Shown: one piece after another, positions 15,841 through 24,667 of the stretch
Position numbering within the stretch: the first letter of the stretch is position 1
Layout of the letters: each line of letters opens with the position of its first letter
Assembly (NCBI GenBank): GCA_031376425.1
Contig: JANMDR010000060.1
Location: 1 to 64,000 of the forward strand
Length of the DNA stretch: 64,000 nucleotides
Reading direction: 5' to 3'
Source of the DNA: JANMDR01 sp031376425
Lineage (GTDB): Bacteria > Pseudomonadota > Gammaproteobacteria > Burkholderiales > Usitatibacteraceae
Position numbers and translations under genes: made by a program
The notes under the pieces: generated by a model
Told to the model about the DNA's origin: nothing
Seen by the model: only the letters and a program-made list of their open reading frames with translations
Databases searched by the model: none

Positions 15841-18615
15841 TTACCGGTAGTTAGCCAGCAATACCCAACCTGGTTCAAGTATTCCACCAACTCGATAAAC
15901 CGGTACCTTCACCTGACCAAGAGTCTCACGCGTAAATACACGGATGCGCCACTCTCCACGATTTACCAGATCTAAGGGCTCAAACTGGAAACGCACGATG
16001 ACTTGATTTGCTGATGCGGGTAATGCTTGTGTTTGATTCAGCACGATGACATTACTTCCGTCCACTAGCTCAATACCTATTACACCTTGCGCTCGTACTC
16101 CAACTTCAATAGGAAATTCTATAGCAGTAAGCGTGCTCAGTGCTTTTGGCAGCAGGAAATCATGAAATGCACCTACACTCAAATCGGTACTAGGAAACAA
16201 TGGATTTAAACCAAGCTGTCTTGATGCAAGACCGTCGGCTTCATGAAATAAAGGCGTCCAAGCAGCGGGAAGAGACCGATACTGGGATTCCGACGTGAAT
16301 CGCTGCGTGAATCCTCGGGCTAACTTAGTATAGCCAAACGTAGCAAACATCCTACCAATTAAAGCCCCCCCCTTAGAGATATAAGTTGCAATTATTTGCT
16401 TATCCGCTACTTTAATTTGGCTAGACTCTGGTGCGAGCGCATTCACACCAGCTTGATTCGAATTAATATCAACTTGCGCGAGTAAACGACGAGCGGCAGA
16501 AAGCTCACTTTCTACCTCCTCAGTCTTACATTTTGCATAGAAAATTGCCAATCTTAGTCTCTGATCGCGGTTAAGCAAACCAGCGTAACTCTCGTTATTC
16601 AACATTTTCTGCAATACGAATTCATTTTTCGCGCCGTTGTACTCTTTTTCAATGAACGTTCCTAAACGAGCTAATAGTGAAGCATTAGCACTGCGCTTTA
16701 CATCGTTCTCAGCATCAACGGCACCATGTAACACTCGTAAAAGTTGTGTATGCCACTCTGAAGCATTTTCGGCAAAATAATTATATTCGTCAGAAGGAAG
16801 CTGAACATACGGTTTGATCTTTGATAATACTGGTACTGCTCCAAGACAGTAAGCGTTGATCAGCACATTCAGGTTTTTAAATTCATTATTCAGATTATCA
16901 ACGCCAGGATGTGCCAATACATCAACTCGATACTGCATCAATTCACGCAGAACGATATCGTAACTGTGATCAGCGGGTAACGATACCAAAGTTAATCTAG
17001 CGTGTCGTTTAGACAAGTCCGCAAAGTCTGCACCAACCGAGATTAAGCGAGTGGGTATCTGCTCCGAAAGTTTTAATAATGCGGGAACAACCAACTCTTT
17101 AAACGCATCTATTCGGTGCGAACCGCCAAAAAAAAGCACTGTGAATGGTTGCGCGGAGCGCGCCAACACTGACTCCTCAGGCGATGCGGCTAATACAGGA
17201 CGTTTTACAATAGGAGGAAACAAATCCAGATTAGCATGGATTGAATGCGCCGAAAAATAATCAACCAGCGCCGTCGTTGAAAGTAAAACTCCACTAAAGC
17301 TTCCTAGCGTCTTCTTTACATTACTGACCGTGTAGGCCGCCAAGTATTCTGAAAATTCCGGTGTTTTAGCAAGTTCCAAGAAGTTATCATCGAGAAAGTA
17401 ATAGTGCGGTATACCCAGCTGTTTTGCATTCTCTATCCAATCTGCGTGCGGAAAGAGCAATCGAACAAAAACAATGGCGGACGCGCCAACCATTTCTTCA
17501 GATATCACAGATTGAAAAGTAGGTGCGTGTATGATGCGCAATCGCTGCCTAAATTTTGTCTGCAGATGCTCAAAATGCAAAATCACGGAGGCATCAAATG
17601 AGGCTACAACGATCAATACATAACCATCAGGAACGTTTTTGCTATTGCCCGTAAATTCATCAGCGTGACACCGACTATGAATTTCAATAGCACGCGGCTG
17701 ATACCAGAATTTTTTTCTAAAATTCTGATGCAATTCAATTAGCGCCATCTTGCTAGAGATGCACAGAGATTCGGGAATTTCCTGCACATCAATGTTTAGA
17801 AAGTTGGCAGGTCTTAACTGCTGATTGCGATCAAGCTGCGTCCACTCATGCGACAAATATGCTTCCAATCCGTAGGTACGACCTAAGCTTTCCTTTCTTG
17901 ATGGGCCAGAAACTTTTCCCATCGCTACATCCATTCGGTGTACCCGGTATTGTGCTGCAGCCCGCAACCACAAATCCCAGTCGCAGTTTCGCGTAACCGC
18001 AATATTCGGATCATAAAATCCAATAGTTTCTATTAATGACCGACTGACCATCACCGAGGTATTCGCGATAAAGTTGTGACTCACGAGGTGGGTTTGGGGC
18101 GTCGGCGCTGCTCCAAATTGCGAAAGGGAGAAGGGTTCTCCAGTAACAATATTAGAAGCAAATATATCTACATGTCCATGAATAATATCGGCTTCCAACG
18201 CTAAGGCGTGGGCAAGCAATCGCTCCAGCGACTCAGGTAAAAACTCATCATCGTCGAAGGCGAATGCGATGTATTTTCCACGCGATTTTACGTAAGCTTC
18301 ATATTCAGAAATAGCGGGCAAACCCACATTGCGGGGGTGGCGCAGACAAGAAATACGAGGGTCATCACGCATGAACTGGGCAATGCGATCACGTGTCCCA
18401 TCCACGGAAGCATCATCTATGATAATCAATTCGATATTACGTAGCGATTGATTTAATACTGATGCAACTGCGCGTTCGAAATATCCATCAGCAAAGCGAC
18501 AAAACGTAGGCAATAAAATTGAAATCTCTGGGGGGGGGGCTTTATTTTGAGCGCACTCTAACCAAGTTGCACCAGGTAACCATACCGTTTCAGCAATAAT
18601 ATCAACAACTAACAT
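15841..18615 (-). CDS. Three-domain glycosyltransferase with C-terminal beta-sandwich, 924 aa
   Basis: Predicted polysaccharide glycosyltransferase. It has the shared ETVWLPGATW leader motif, then a GT2 domain (about residues 31-290: ISILLPTFCR, LIIIDDASVDGT, metal site DDDEF at 121-125, CDWDLW). A GT-B-like module follows (about 350-690: ASAIVFVRLLFPHADW, IPHYYFLDDNF, VLAHPGVDNLNNEFKN, GAVPVLS). A helical linker leads to a C-terminal beta-rich domain (about 770-924) containing GEWRIRVFTRE and VPVYRVGG, shared with the 878-residue paralogue. Codons 26-29 contain a run of ten C, so slippage there would truncate the protein before the catalytic domain. A second G8 run lies near the 3' third. 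Confidence 0.85.
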   Translation of the reverse strand: MLVVDIIAETVWLPGATWLECAQNKAPPPEISILLPTFCRFADGYFERAVASVLNQSLRNIELIIIDDASVDGTRDRIAQFMRDDPRISCLRHPRNVGLPAISEYEAYVKSRGKYIAFAFDDDEFLPESLERLLAHALALEADIIHGHVDIFASNIVTGEPFSLSQFGAAPTPQTHLVSHNFIANTSVMVSRSLIETIGFYDPNIAVTRNCDWDLWLRAAAQYRVHRMDVAMGKVSGPSRKESLGRTYGLEAYLSHEWTQLDRNQQLRPANFLNIDVQEIPESLCISSKMALIELHQNFRKKFWYQPRAIEIHSRCHADEFTGNSKNVPDGYVLIVVASFDASVILHFEHLQTKFRQRLRIIHAPTFQSVISEEMVGASAIVFVRLLFPHADWIENAKQLGIPHYYFLDDNFLELAKTPEFSEYLAAYTVSNVKKTLGSFSGVLLSTTALVDYFSAHSIHANLDLFPPIVKRPVLAASPEESVLARSAQPFTVLFFGGSHRIDAFKELVVPALLKLSEQIPTRLISVGADFADLSKRHARLTLVSLPADHSYDIVLRELMQYRVDVLAHPGVDNLNNEFKNLNVLINAYCLGAVPVLSKIKPYVQLPSDEYNYFAENASEWHTQLLRVLHGAVDAENDVKRSANASLLARLGTFIEKEYNGAKNEFVLQKMLNNESYAGLLNRDQRLRLAIFYAKCKTEEVESELSAARRLLAQVDINSNQAGVNALAPESSQIKVADKQIIATYISKGGALIGRMFATFGYTKLARGFTQRFTSESQYRSLPAAWTPLFHEADGLASRQLGLNPLFPSTDLSVGAFHDFLLPKALSTLTAIEFPIEVGVRAQGVIGIELVDGSNVIVLNQTQALPASANQVIVRFQFEPLDLVNRGEWRIRVFTRETLGQVKVPVYRVGGILEPGWVLLANYR
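18530..18539 (-). repeat. C10 homopolymer tract in a glycosyltransferase gene (candidate phase-variation site)
   Basis: Ten consecutive G on the given strand are ten C on the coding strand, read as Ala-Pro-Pro-Pro at codons 26-29 of the 924-residue glycosyltransferase. A change of one base would shift the frame before the GT2 domain. It is the longest G/C run I noticed in the window. Runs like this in surface-sugar genes of other proteobacteria are known to slip during replication; here it is only a candidate. Confidence 0.6.
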
Positions 18616-18773
18616 AACTTATTTCCAACTCAAAATAGATTCATTTGCAAAAATTTTAGATCGGCGAGTAACCGGCAAAAACAGGTGGTGGCTACCGCAG
18701 CAGCTTAATGAAAGATTAAGATAATCCGGAAAATCAATCGGTTCTAATATTCTCAAAAGGGCTTTAATCATGA

Positions 18774-21410
18774 CTACCTTAAATCAAAAAACAAGACGGG
18801 TTTCACATACAACCGAGGCCACCCTGAACGAGGCCGTCTTTCATAAAGATAAACAGGCGCATTTGCTGAACGCAGAAAGACACGGATACGCCAACCAATC
18901 GTCGCGAAGTGCATTGTTGGAATATCAAGAAAAACTATATTTTTTTTTATACACTGGAGCAAGGGTTGAGTGCAATGAAAAATAATTTCATCTCTAGGCG
19001 AAACAATTTCCACCCCGAACTCTGCGGATAACAAGCGCTCAATGTTTAGATCAAGCGGGATTTTAATTTTGCTTACAGCGCCTTCGATGACACCGCACGA
19101 ATATTCGCGAAAGGTCCGATTTGATATCAATGTTCGGCAGACAACACGGTCGCTATCAGCATAGGTAATAGGTGACGCGTCATAAAAACGCAAATATTCT
19201 TCAGGCTTTCTGACGATGCGATCACCCAAAAAGGCGACTAGTTTTGATGTCAATGACTTCATCGCAGAGTGATGAGGACGCGCTTCAATCGCTATTATTT
19301 TTTGCGACGGAATTGTAGTCTCATCCCGATTTTTACCTGTTATCGCGCTCTTTTGCTGTACCGGGGGTAAGTTTGCTGCTAACAACTGCACCTGTTTTTT
19401 TAGCTGCGTTAACACCGTATGGTAGCGCGCTCCGCGAAGCAAAAGACCAGCGGGTGCGTGTTTTCGCAATAACTGATAAATCGCTTTCGTACTGCAAGAC
19501 ACTAAATACTTCGCATCCCAATATGCCGTTAATTGCCTAGCCCGATCAGTGTAGTTAGAACGATCATTTAGAAAATCACGTATTTGACCAAGCCACGCCT
19601 GCGAATTATGCCCCACATAAAAAATATAATCATCGTACGCATGCACGGTATGATTTTTGGACTGTCCACACAAAAGCGGTACATTTAGTTGAGCAGCTAT
19701 CGCGCTCACTTCCAAAGCACTATATTGATCGATATCCTCACTGTATCCACGATGGAGGATAAGATCAATTTGCGTTTGCTTAAGGTGGCCGATCACCACG
19801 CGTATATCCAATGTTGAAGGCATTCGAACTATACGTAAACCAGCAACATCCGGGCACTTCATATCGGAAATATAGCCCACTCCTACCGCTACCAGTCGGA
19901 CCGGCACCTCACGACATAGCGCATCAAGTGCCGGAAATATTAGCCCCAAGAACCCAGCATTTGCCTGTCCGTCATCAAAAACAAGTAATGTCAACTCGTC
20001 CTTCAAAGCCTGACTCAGAATAGGTGGGCCATATAAATCCCGACTTATCCAAGAACCGTATACTTCAACTATATGAGGATGAAGTTTGCACGAAGCAAAA
20101 TAATCCTTTAACGCGGTAGATGCGCACCAAACTCCTGCGGATGTTTTAAGCGCTTCACGCATCGCATCAATTTCGAATTCCGAATAGTGATTGAGTGATA
20201 ACCCAGTCTTTGCTAATTCACAAAAATTCTCGTCTATATAATAATAATGCGGTATCGATAAAACATCTGCTTGAACAATCCAATCATAAAAATTAAACAG
20301 TTCTCGCACAACAATAATTGCAGACGCTCCTATAATTTCTTCTTGTATATTTGCCCTAAACTCTACACCGTTTACAACCCGAACACGCTGTTGTAAATGA
20401 ACTGGCAACCCATCAAAAGGGAGTCCAAATGGCAATACGCTCGGCACAATTACAAGTAAATATCCATCAAGCTGGTCAACTCTTACTTCTGATATTTTCT
20501 GAGCTTGCGCAAATTTCTGACCACCATTGGTAAATAGTTGATGCATTTCAGCTAAGGCTTGTTTGGATACCTGAGAAAGCACTGCAGGAATTGCAAACAC
20601 GTCTACTTCGCCGAAATTACATGGCAGCAACTGGCGATTCCGATCCAAACTCATCCACTCATGATTCAACCACTTTTCCATCATGTAGGTATGTCCTAAG
20701 CTATCAACGGTCGCTGGCCCCTCAACGTACCCAACGGAAATGTCAACGCAGTGCAGCTCAAAATGCTGCGCACAGCGTCGCCATAGGTCATAATCACAAA
20801 GCCGCGCGATTGCGACGTTAGGGTCATAGAAACCCACTTTTTCTACAACAGAACGGTGCAGTAACACTGCATTATTAGAAATGTAATTGGAAAACCGTAA
20901 AGTTGACTGTGGCCGATCACCTCGCCCAAAGTTCTTTAGCGTCGTTCGCTCTTTGGTATCTGGATGTAGCAACGTAAAATCTACATGCCCATAAATAAAT
21001 TTCGCATTTAGCTCCTTGGCTGCATGCACCATTTTTTCCATTGCATCCAACTTAAATTCATCATCGTCGAATTGAAATGCAATATATTGCCCACGCGCCT
21101 TTTGAAAACCCTCGAATTCAGAAACTGCCGGTAGCCCAATATTGAAGGGATGTCTCAAACAACTGACGCGACCGTCATTAATCATGAATTGCTCAATTTG
21201 ATCTCTCGTGCCATCAGTGGACGCATCATCAATAATGATCAACTCAATAGCCCGAAATGTTTGATCTAAAACTGACCTAACTGATTTTTGAAACAATCCG
21301 CTCTTACCCCGTCGAAACGTTGGCAGGAGTATCGATACTATAGGAGTATCTTCACCATATTGGCTTCCCGGCAGCCAAATTGTGGGTTCAATTAGTTGCT
21401 TTACGCGCAT
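18774..21410 (-). CDS. Three-domain glycosyltransferase with C-terminal beta-sandwich, 878 aa
   Basis: Paralogue of the 924-residue enzyme. After the PTIWLPGSQY leader comes a GT2 domain (VSILLPTFRR, LIIIDDASTDGT, FDDDEF at about 114-119, CDYDLWRR). A more divergent GT-B-like module follows (ASAIIVVRELFNFYDW, IPHYYYIDENF, LILHRGYSEDIDQYSA). The C-terminal beta-rich domain (about 745-878) has GWRIRVFLRS and VYLYERRPRSGW. In the GT-B-like module the Asn-Phe-Lys motif of the relatives is replaced by DQYSALE, so this half may have lost catalysis (inference). The start ATG overlaps the stop of the upstream 417-residue gene (ATGCGCGTAA), which points to translational coupling. A 158-bp gap follows before the next gene. 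Confidence 0.84.
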   Translation of the reverse strand: MRVKQLIEPTIWLPGSQYGEDTPIVSILLPTFRRGKSGLFQKSVRSVLDQTFRAIELIIIDDASTDGTRDQIEQFMINDGRVSCLRHPFNIGLPAVSEFEGFQKARGQYIAFQFDDDEFKLDAMEKMVHAAKELNAKFIYGHVDFTLLHPDTKERTTLKNFGRGDRPQSTLRFSNYISNNAVLLHRSVVEKVGFYDPNVAIARLCDYDLWRRCAQHFELHCVDISVGYVEGPATVDSLGHTYMMEKWLNHEWMSLDRNRQLLPCNFGEVDVFAIPAVLSQVSKQALAEMHQLFTNGGQKFAQAQKISEVRVDQLDGYLLVIVPSVLPFGLPFDGLPVHLQQRVRVVNGVEFRANIQEEIIGASAIIVVRELFNFYDWIVQADVLSIPHYYYIDENFCELAKTGLSLNHYSEFEIDAMREALKTSAGVWCASTALKDYFASCKLHPHIVEVYGSWISRDLYGPPILSQALKDELTLLVFDDGQANAGFLGLIFPALDALCREVPVRLVAVGVGYISDMKCPDVAGLRIVRMPSTLDIRVVIGHLKQTQIDLILHRGYSEDIDQYSALEVSAIAAQLNVPLLCGQSKNHTVHAYDDYIFYVGHNSQAWLGQIRDFLNDRSNYTDRARQLTAYWDAKYLVSCSTKAIYQLLRKHAPAGLLLRGARYHTVLTQLKKQVQLLAANLPPVQQKSAITGKNRDETTIPSQKIIAIEARPHHSAMKSLTSKLVAFLGDRIVRKPEEYLRFYDASPITYADSDRVVCRTLISNRTFREYSCGVIEGAVSKIKIPLDLNIERLLSAEFGVEIVSPRDEIIFHCTQPLLQCIKKNIVFLDIPTMHFATIGWRIRVFLRSANAPVYLYERRPRSGWPRLYVKPVLFFDLR

Positions 21411-22654
21411 ATACTTTTTTGTGCACGAGCACTATCAAACTCAGTTAATATGCGCTTGCTATCATCAAGCGACAGGGAAATTTCCGCCATGTCCTTTTTG
21501 TACTGTTCGATGGCGAGCGATTGCATTTCGATCTGAGTGCGGAAACCACTCATTTGCCCCGTAAGCGCATCAAATCGGCCCCTAAGTACCGGGCCAATGA
21601 TGTCGGCTCTAATGGCCTGCTCAGCCACTGCGGGCGCAGGATGACGGCTTTCCAAGTGCGCAAGCACGCATTCATTTTTTTCCCGTGGCCATAACGCCGT
21701 CACAACCGATAGTGCCTCCGTTGCAATGCGAAACCTTAACGCTGCAGATCTAAGCAGTAGACCGAGTGACTGCTCCCAGCTTTCAATATTATTTGCCGCA
21801 AGAACAACGCATCGACTGTTTTGGCACGTTAAGTCTATATATGTCGTGATACGGCTAGCAACGACGGCTGCGCCCACTTGCGCCGCTGTTAATAGCATGT
21901 GTGGTAGCTTAAATGGTGTGCTTAAGGTTTCTAAGTCCGGTTGCACAATTATTTCAGGATTCCAAAATACTAATTCTGCCAGTGCCCCTACGTAGTCCGT
22001 TTGCCATGCCGGTGTTCTCACTCTCAATGGAGAAGTGGCATCGTCTAAACTACCTGGAGCGCACCCAAAAGCAATAAGCTCAATATTATGAAAGTGCGCC
22101 AACCTACGCAATGCTGGCAATACGACTTGCGCAAATAAACCCTGACGAACCGCCGAGGAAAAATAAGCTACTCGAATAACGCGCTCAGCTGGAAAAGGGA
22201 GCGCTTCGAGCACAGCTGCGGATGGACGTGAGCGAAGCATACTGACAAAAGGGGGTAATTCAATCACTCTTGGATGAATTGCAGTCTTAACATATTCAGC
22301 CAGCCTCGTACTTGATACTAATACCCCGTCAAAATCTCGCAATGTTGCCTGCAAGGCCTGAGCAGAATGCTGATGAAACGTATGGGTGTGATGTTGCGGT
22401 TCCTCACGCATCGTTACTACATTTTCGGTCATGAGGTAATACTTAGGAATGCGTAAATTACGCGCCACCTCCAGTAGTTCCGGAACCAAATATAAATTCC
22501 TGCAGAAAATTACCGCCCTAGCTTCCAACAAGAGCCTAAATGCATCTACTCCATTAATATCGACGCAAGTAACATAAGCAGATGGTAAGAACTGCGTGGC
22601 GGCGGGCTCATTGGGGTTAGCGCATAACGCCAAAATTCGCGAGTTCAAACGCAT
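21401..22654 (-). CDS. Stand-alone GT-B-like glycosyltransferase with coiled-coil tail, 417 aa
   Basis: Contains only the GT-B-like module found fused to GT2 domains in its neighbours. Matching segments are LEARAVIFCRNLYLVPELL, IPKYYLMTEN, VRVAYFSSAVRQGLFAQVVLPAL and EIIVQPDLETLSTPFKLPHMLL, then GAAVVAS. The aspartates of the usual LDDN motif are replaced (MTEN). The last 60 residues (DALTGQMSGFRTQIEMQSLA onward) look like a coiled coil, perhaps for assembly with partner transferases. Its ATG overlaps the stop of the 432-frame gene by 10 bp, and its own stop overlaps the next start. Transferase function is inferred from family resemblance. Confidence 0.72.
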   Translation of the reverse strand: MRLNSRILALCANPNEPAATQFLPSAYVTCVDINGVDAFRLLLEARAVIFCRNLYLVPELLEVARNLRIPKYYLMTENVVTMREEPQHHTHTFHQHSAQALQATLRDFDGVLVSSTRLAEYVKTAIHPRVIELPPFVSMLRSRPSAAVLEALPFPAERVIRVAYFSSAVRQGLFAQVVLPALRRLAHFHNIELIAFGCAPGSLDDATSPLRVRTPAWQTDYVGALAELVFWNPEIIVQPDLETLSTPFKLPHMLLTAAQVGAAVVASRITTYIDLTCQNSRCVVLAANNIESWEQSLGLLLRSAALRFRIATEALSVVTALWPREKNECVLAHLESRHPAPAVAEQAIRADIIGPVLRGRFDALTGQMSGFRTQIEMQSLAIEQYKKDMAEISLSLDDSKRILTEFDSARAQKSICA

Positions 22655-23907
22655 ACTCCTGCTAACGCGCTTATTTTCTCTCTATTAATTGATAGCTCGC
22701 CAAAAAGCTTACTTTGTTGCGCAGCACCTTCAGCAAGCGCTTGCGCGCGTATATTCACAGCGCCTGCAGCATCCATGACATTACGTTCAAGAGCAGCCGT
22801 TTGTGACACCGCTAACTGATAGGCAAGGACTTTTCGTCTTGCGAGGATGCTCTCGGTTAAGGGGGGACAAGTTTCGAGGATATCTACAACCACCGTCGAA
22901 TTTTGAGCGCCGCTATACGTGTTTTCACAATAGCGTTTTGCCCCAATCTGCAATCGCTTCAGACGTGCGGCGCTGTTTGCAAGTTGCCACATCGCAAGGT
23001 ACCACGATTGCGAAGTATCGTCCGCCAACAAAGTAGCATCAATTTCATCAAGCCCTAAATACGGCTCAGTTCTACTACAAATCATGGCGGCGCCAGCGAC
23101 GGCGCCATTAATAATATTATTACAATTCTTAAAAGCATTATTTCTTGTAGGAGAGCTTGAATGCAACATTACATCCGGCGCGTAATGACGAAACTGCCGT
23201 ATTGCCAGCGCATAATCGGGCTCATACGGCGGATAGTGCACAGTTAAATTTGGAAAGTCTTCGCAATTGACGGTATCGCGATCGATTCCGAAAGCAACCA
23301 AAACGATTGCTTGCATTTTTGACAGCTGTTTTACAGCTGGCACTATATAGTCATTGAAGGCTGCCCGACGATCGCCCCCCCCAAAGAAAGAAACCGTAAA
23401 CGCTTGCTTAGGCTGACGAACAGGTTGCAGATCACCGTATTCATCAAATGCAGCAATTGGTGGATACAAGAGAAGTTTCGAATGCAGATTATTGAGCCGG
23501 TAAAATTCTATCAAGTTCGGTACCGCCAGTAAGCAACCTGCAAAGTCCGCTAAAGTGTTGCGCATATTATCGCGCGTATAAAATGCATAAGCACTTCCAT
23601 ACCGCTCAATCTCCTCGCAGATAACATTAAAATTATCATCGCAGTAATGGTACATCGGTAAACCGATATGTCTGGCAAAAGCAATCAAGCTCTCATAGTC
23701 GACTAAACTGCGCACAAATATGACTGCGCGCGCTTGCATCATTTCTTGTTGAACTGCCACGTCTCCACAAAAAATTATTCTAATTAACTTCCGCTTTTCA
23801 ATTGGAAGAAAATCGAAAAACAAGGTGACGCTCGCCTGTTGCGGGCCTAAGGCCACTACTAAAATAGGGGCGGGGGAGGTTGATTTGATATGTACTGATT
23901 GGAACAT
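22645..23907 (-). CDS. Stand-alone GT-B-like glycosyltransferase, ~420 aa
   Basis: Another single-module member of the local family: QARAVIFVRSLVDYESLIAF, LPMYHYCDDNFN, FTVSFFGGGDRRAAFNDYIVPAV, VMLHSSSPTRNNAFKNCNNI and GAAMICSRTEPYLGLDEI align with the GT-B-like halves of the neighbours. The C-terminal 60 residues are helical, possibly coiled coil. A G8 run encodes the GGG before DRR. The ATG at 23907 is 7 bp after the wzt stop; an in-frame GTG at 23943 would overlap wzt by 29 bp. Position next to the exporter suggests a role in the exported glycan. Confidence 0.72.
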   Translation of the reverse strand: MFQSVHIKSTSPAPILVVALGPQQASVTLFFDFLPIEKRKLIRIIFCGDVAVQQEMMQARAVIFVRSLVDYESLIAFARHIGLPMYHYCDDNFNVICEEIERYGSAYAFYTRDNMRNTLADFAGCLLAVPNLIEFYRLNNLHSKLLLYPPIAAFDEYGDLQPVRQPKQAFTVSFFGGGDRRAAFNDYIVPAVKQLSKMQAIVLVAFGIDRDTVNCEDFPNLTVHYPPYEPDYALAIRQFRHYAPDVMLHSSSPTRNNAFKNCNNIINGAVAGAAMICSRTEPYLGLDEIDATLLADDTSQSWYLAMWQLANSAARLKRLQIGAKRYCENTYSGAQNSTVVVDILETCPPLTESILARRKVLAYQLAVSQTAALERNVMDAAGAVNIRAQALAEGAAQQSKLFGELSINREKISALAGVCV

Positions 23908-23914
23908 AGCGCTG

Positions 23915-24667
23915 CTAAGTAGCTCGCCCAAGTACCGACTCACTGTATAAACGCGTCACAACACTAGTATCACCATCCATGCGCACAACACCTTGTTCAA
24001 GCCATATCGTACGCTCACAATATTGACGCACTAACTCCATGCTATGAGAGGAAAACACCAAGATACTCCCCTGCTCCATGAACTCACGCATGCGAATACC
24101 TGCTTTTTCAGTGAAGCCCATATCACCCGCTCCCATCACTTCGTCTAGCAATAGTATTTCTGGATTTATGGCAGTAGAAACGCTAAACGCTAAACGTATA
24201 AACATACCTGCGGAGTAGGTTCGTACAGGGTAATTTAGCCGATCACCTAACTCACTAAACGTTGCAATTTCCAACATTTTTGCATCAATTTCTTGCGGTT
24301 GCATGCCCAATAACATAGCGCGAATACGGATGTTATCCCAGCCCGAACGATTCATCTCAAAGCCGGTAGCAAACTCAAACATCGGGCATACATGCCCTAC
24401 CGTCTCGGCCACTCCTGTCGTCGGCGGGTAAATACCAGCCATGACCTTTAAAAGTGTGCTTTTACCTGCGCCATTGAGTCCGATTAACCCGACCCTCTCG
24501 CCAGGTTTAACTTCTAGCGTGACATTCTTTAAACCATGCACCGGCTCCAATGCATCACTACGTGCATGGCGCAAAGAAGCAATAAACCCTTTGAGGCTCC
24601 TGCCATCTCCAGGGGCCACGTCAAAGCGTACGCCTATATTATTTAAAGTGATCCCAATCTGTTTCAT
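23915..24667 (-). CDS. wzt: Polysaccharide ABC transporter ATP-binding protein (short Wzt)
   Basis: Cytoplasmic ATPase that drives export of a lipid-linked O-antigen or similar polysaccharide. Walker A is GLNGAGKSTLLK, the signature motif is YSAGMFIRLAFS, Walker B is PEILLLDEVMGAGD, and the switch His is in FSSHSMELV. At 250 residues it consists of the nucleotide-binding domain only and lacks the C-terminal carbohydrate-recognition domain found in long Wzt proteins. It overlaps wzm by four bases (ATGA). The absence of the sugar-binding domain means export is unlikely to depend on Wzt-bound chain-end recognition. Confidence 0.92.
   Translation of the reverse strand: MKQIGITLNNIGVRFDVAPGDGRSLKGFIASLRHARSDALEPVHGLKNVTLEVKPGERVGLIGLNGAGKSTLLKVMAGIYPPTTGVAETVGHVCPMFEFATGFEMNRSGWDNIRIRAMLLGMQPQEIDAKMLEIATFSELGDRLNYPVRTYSAGMFIRLAFSVSTAINPEILLLDEVMGAGDMGFTEKAGIRMREFMEQGSILVFSSHSMELVRQYCERTIWLEQGVVRMDGDTSVVTRLYSESVLGRAT

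Noticed and set aside
18770..18985. 71-aa + strand open frame with a plausible ATG next to a glycosyltransferase end
   Set aside because: It lies almost wholly antisense to the conserved C-terminal beta-rich domain of the 878-aa glycosyltransferase, and its sequence resembles no family.
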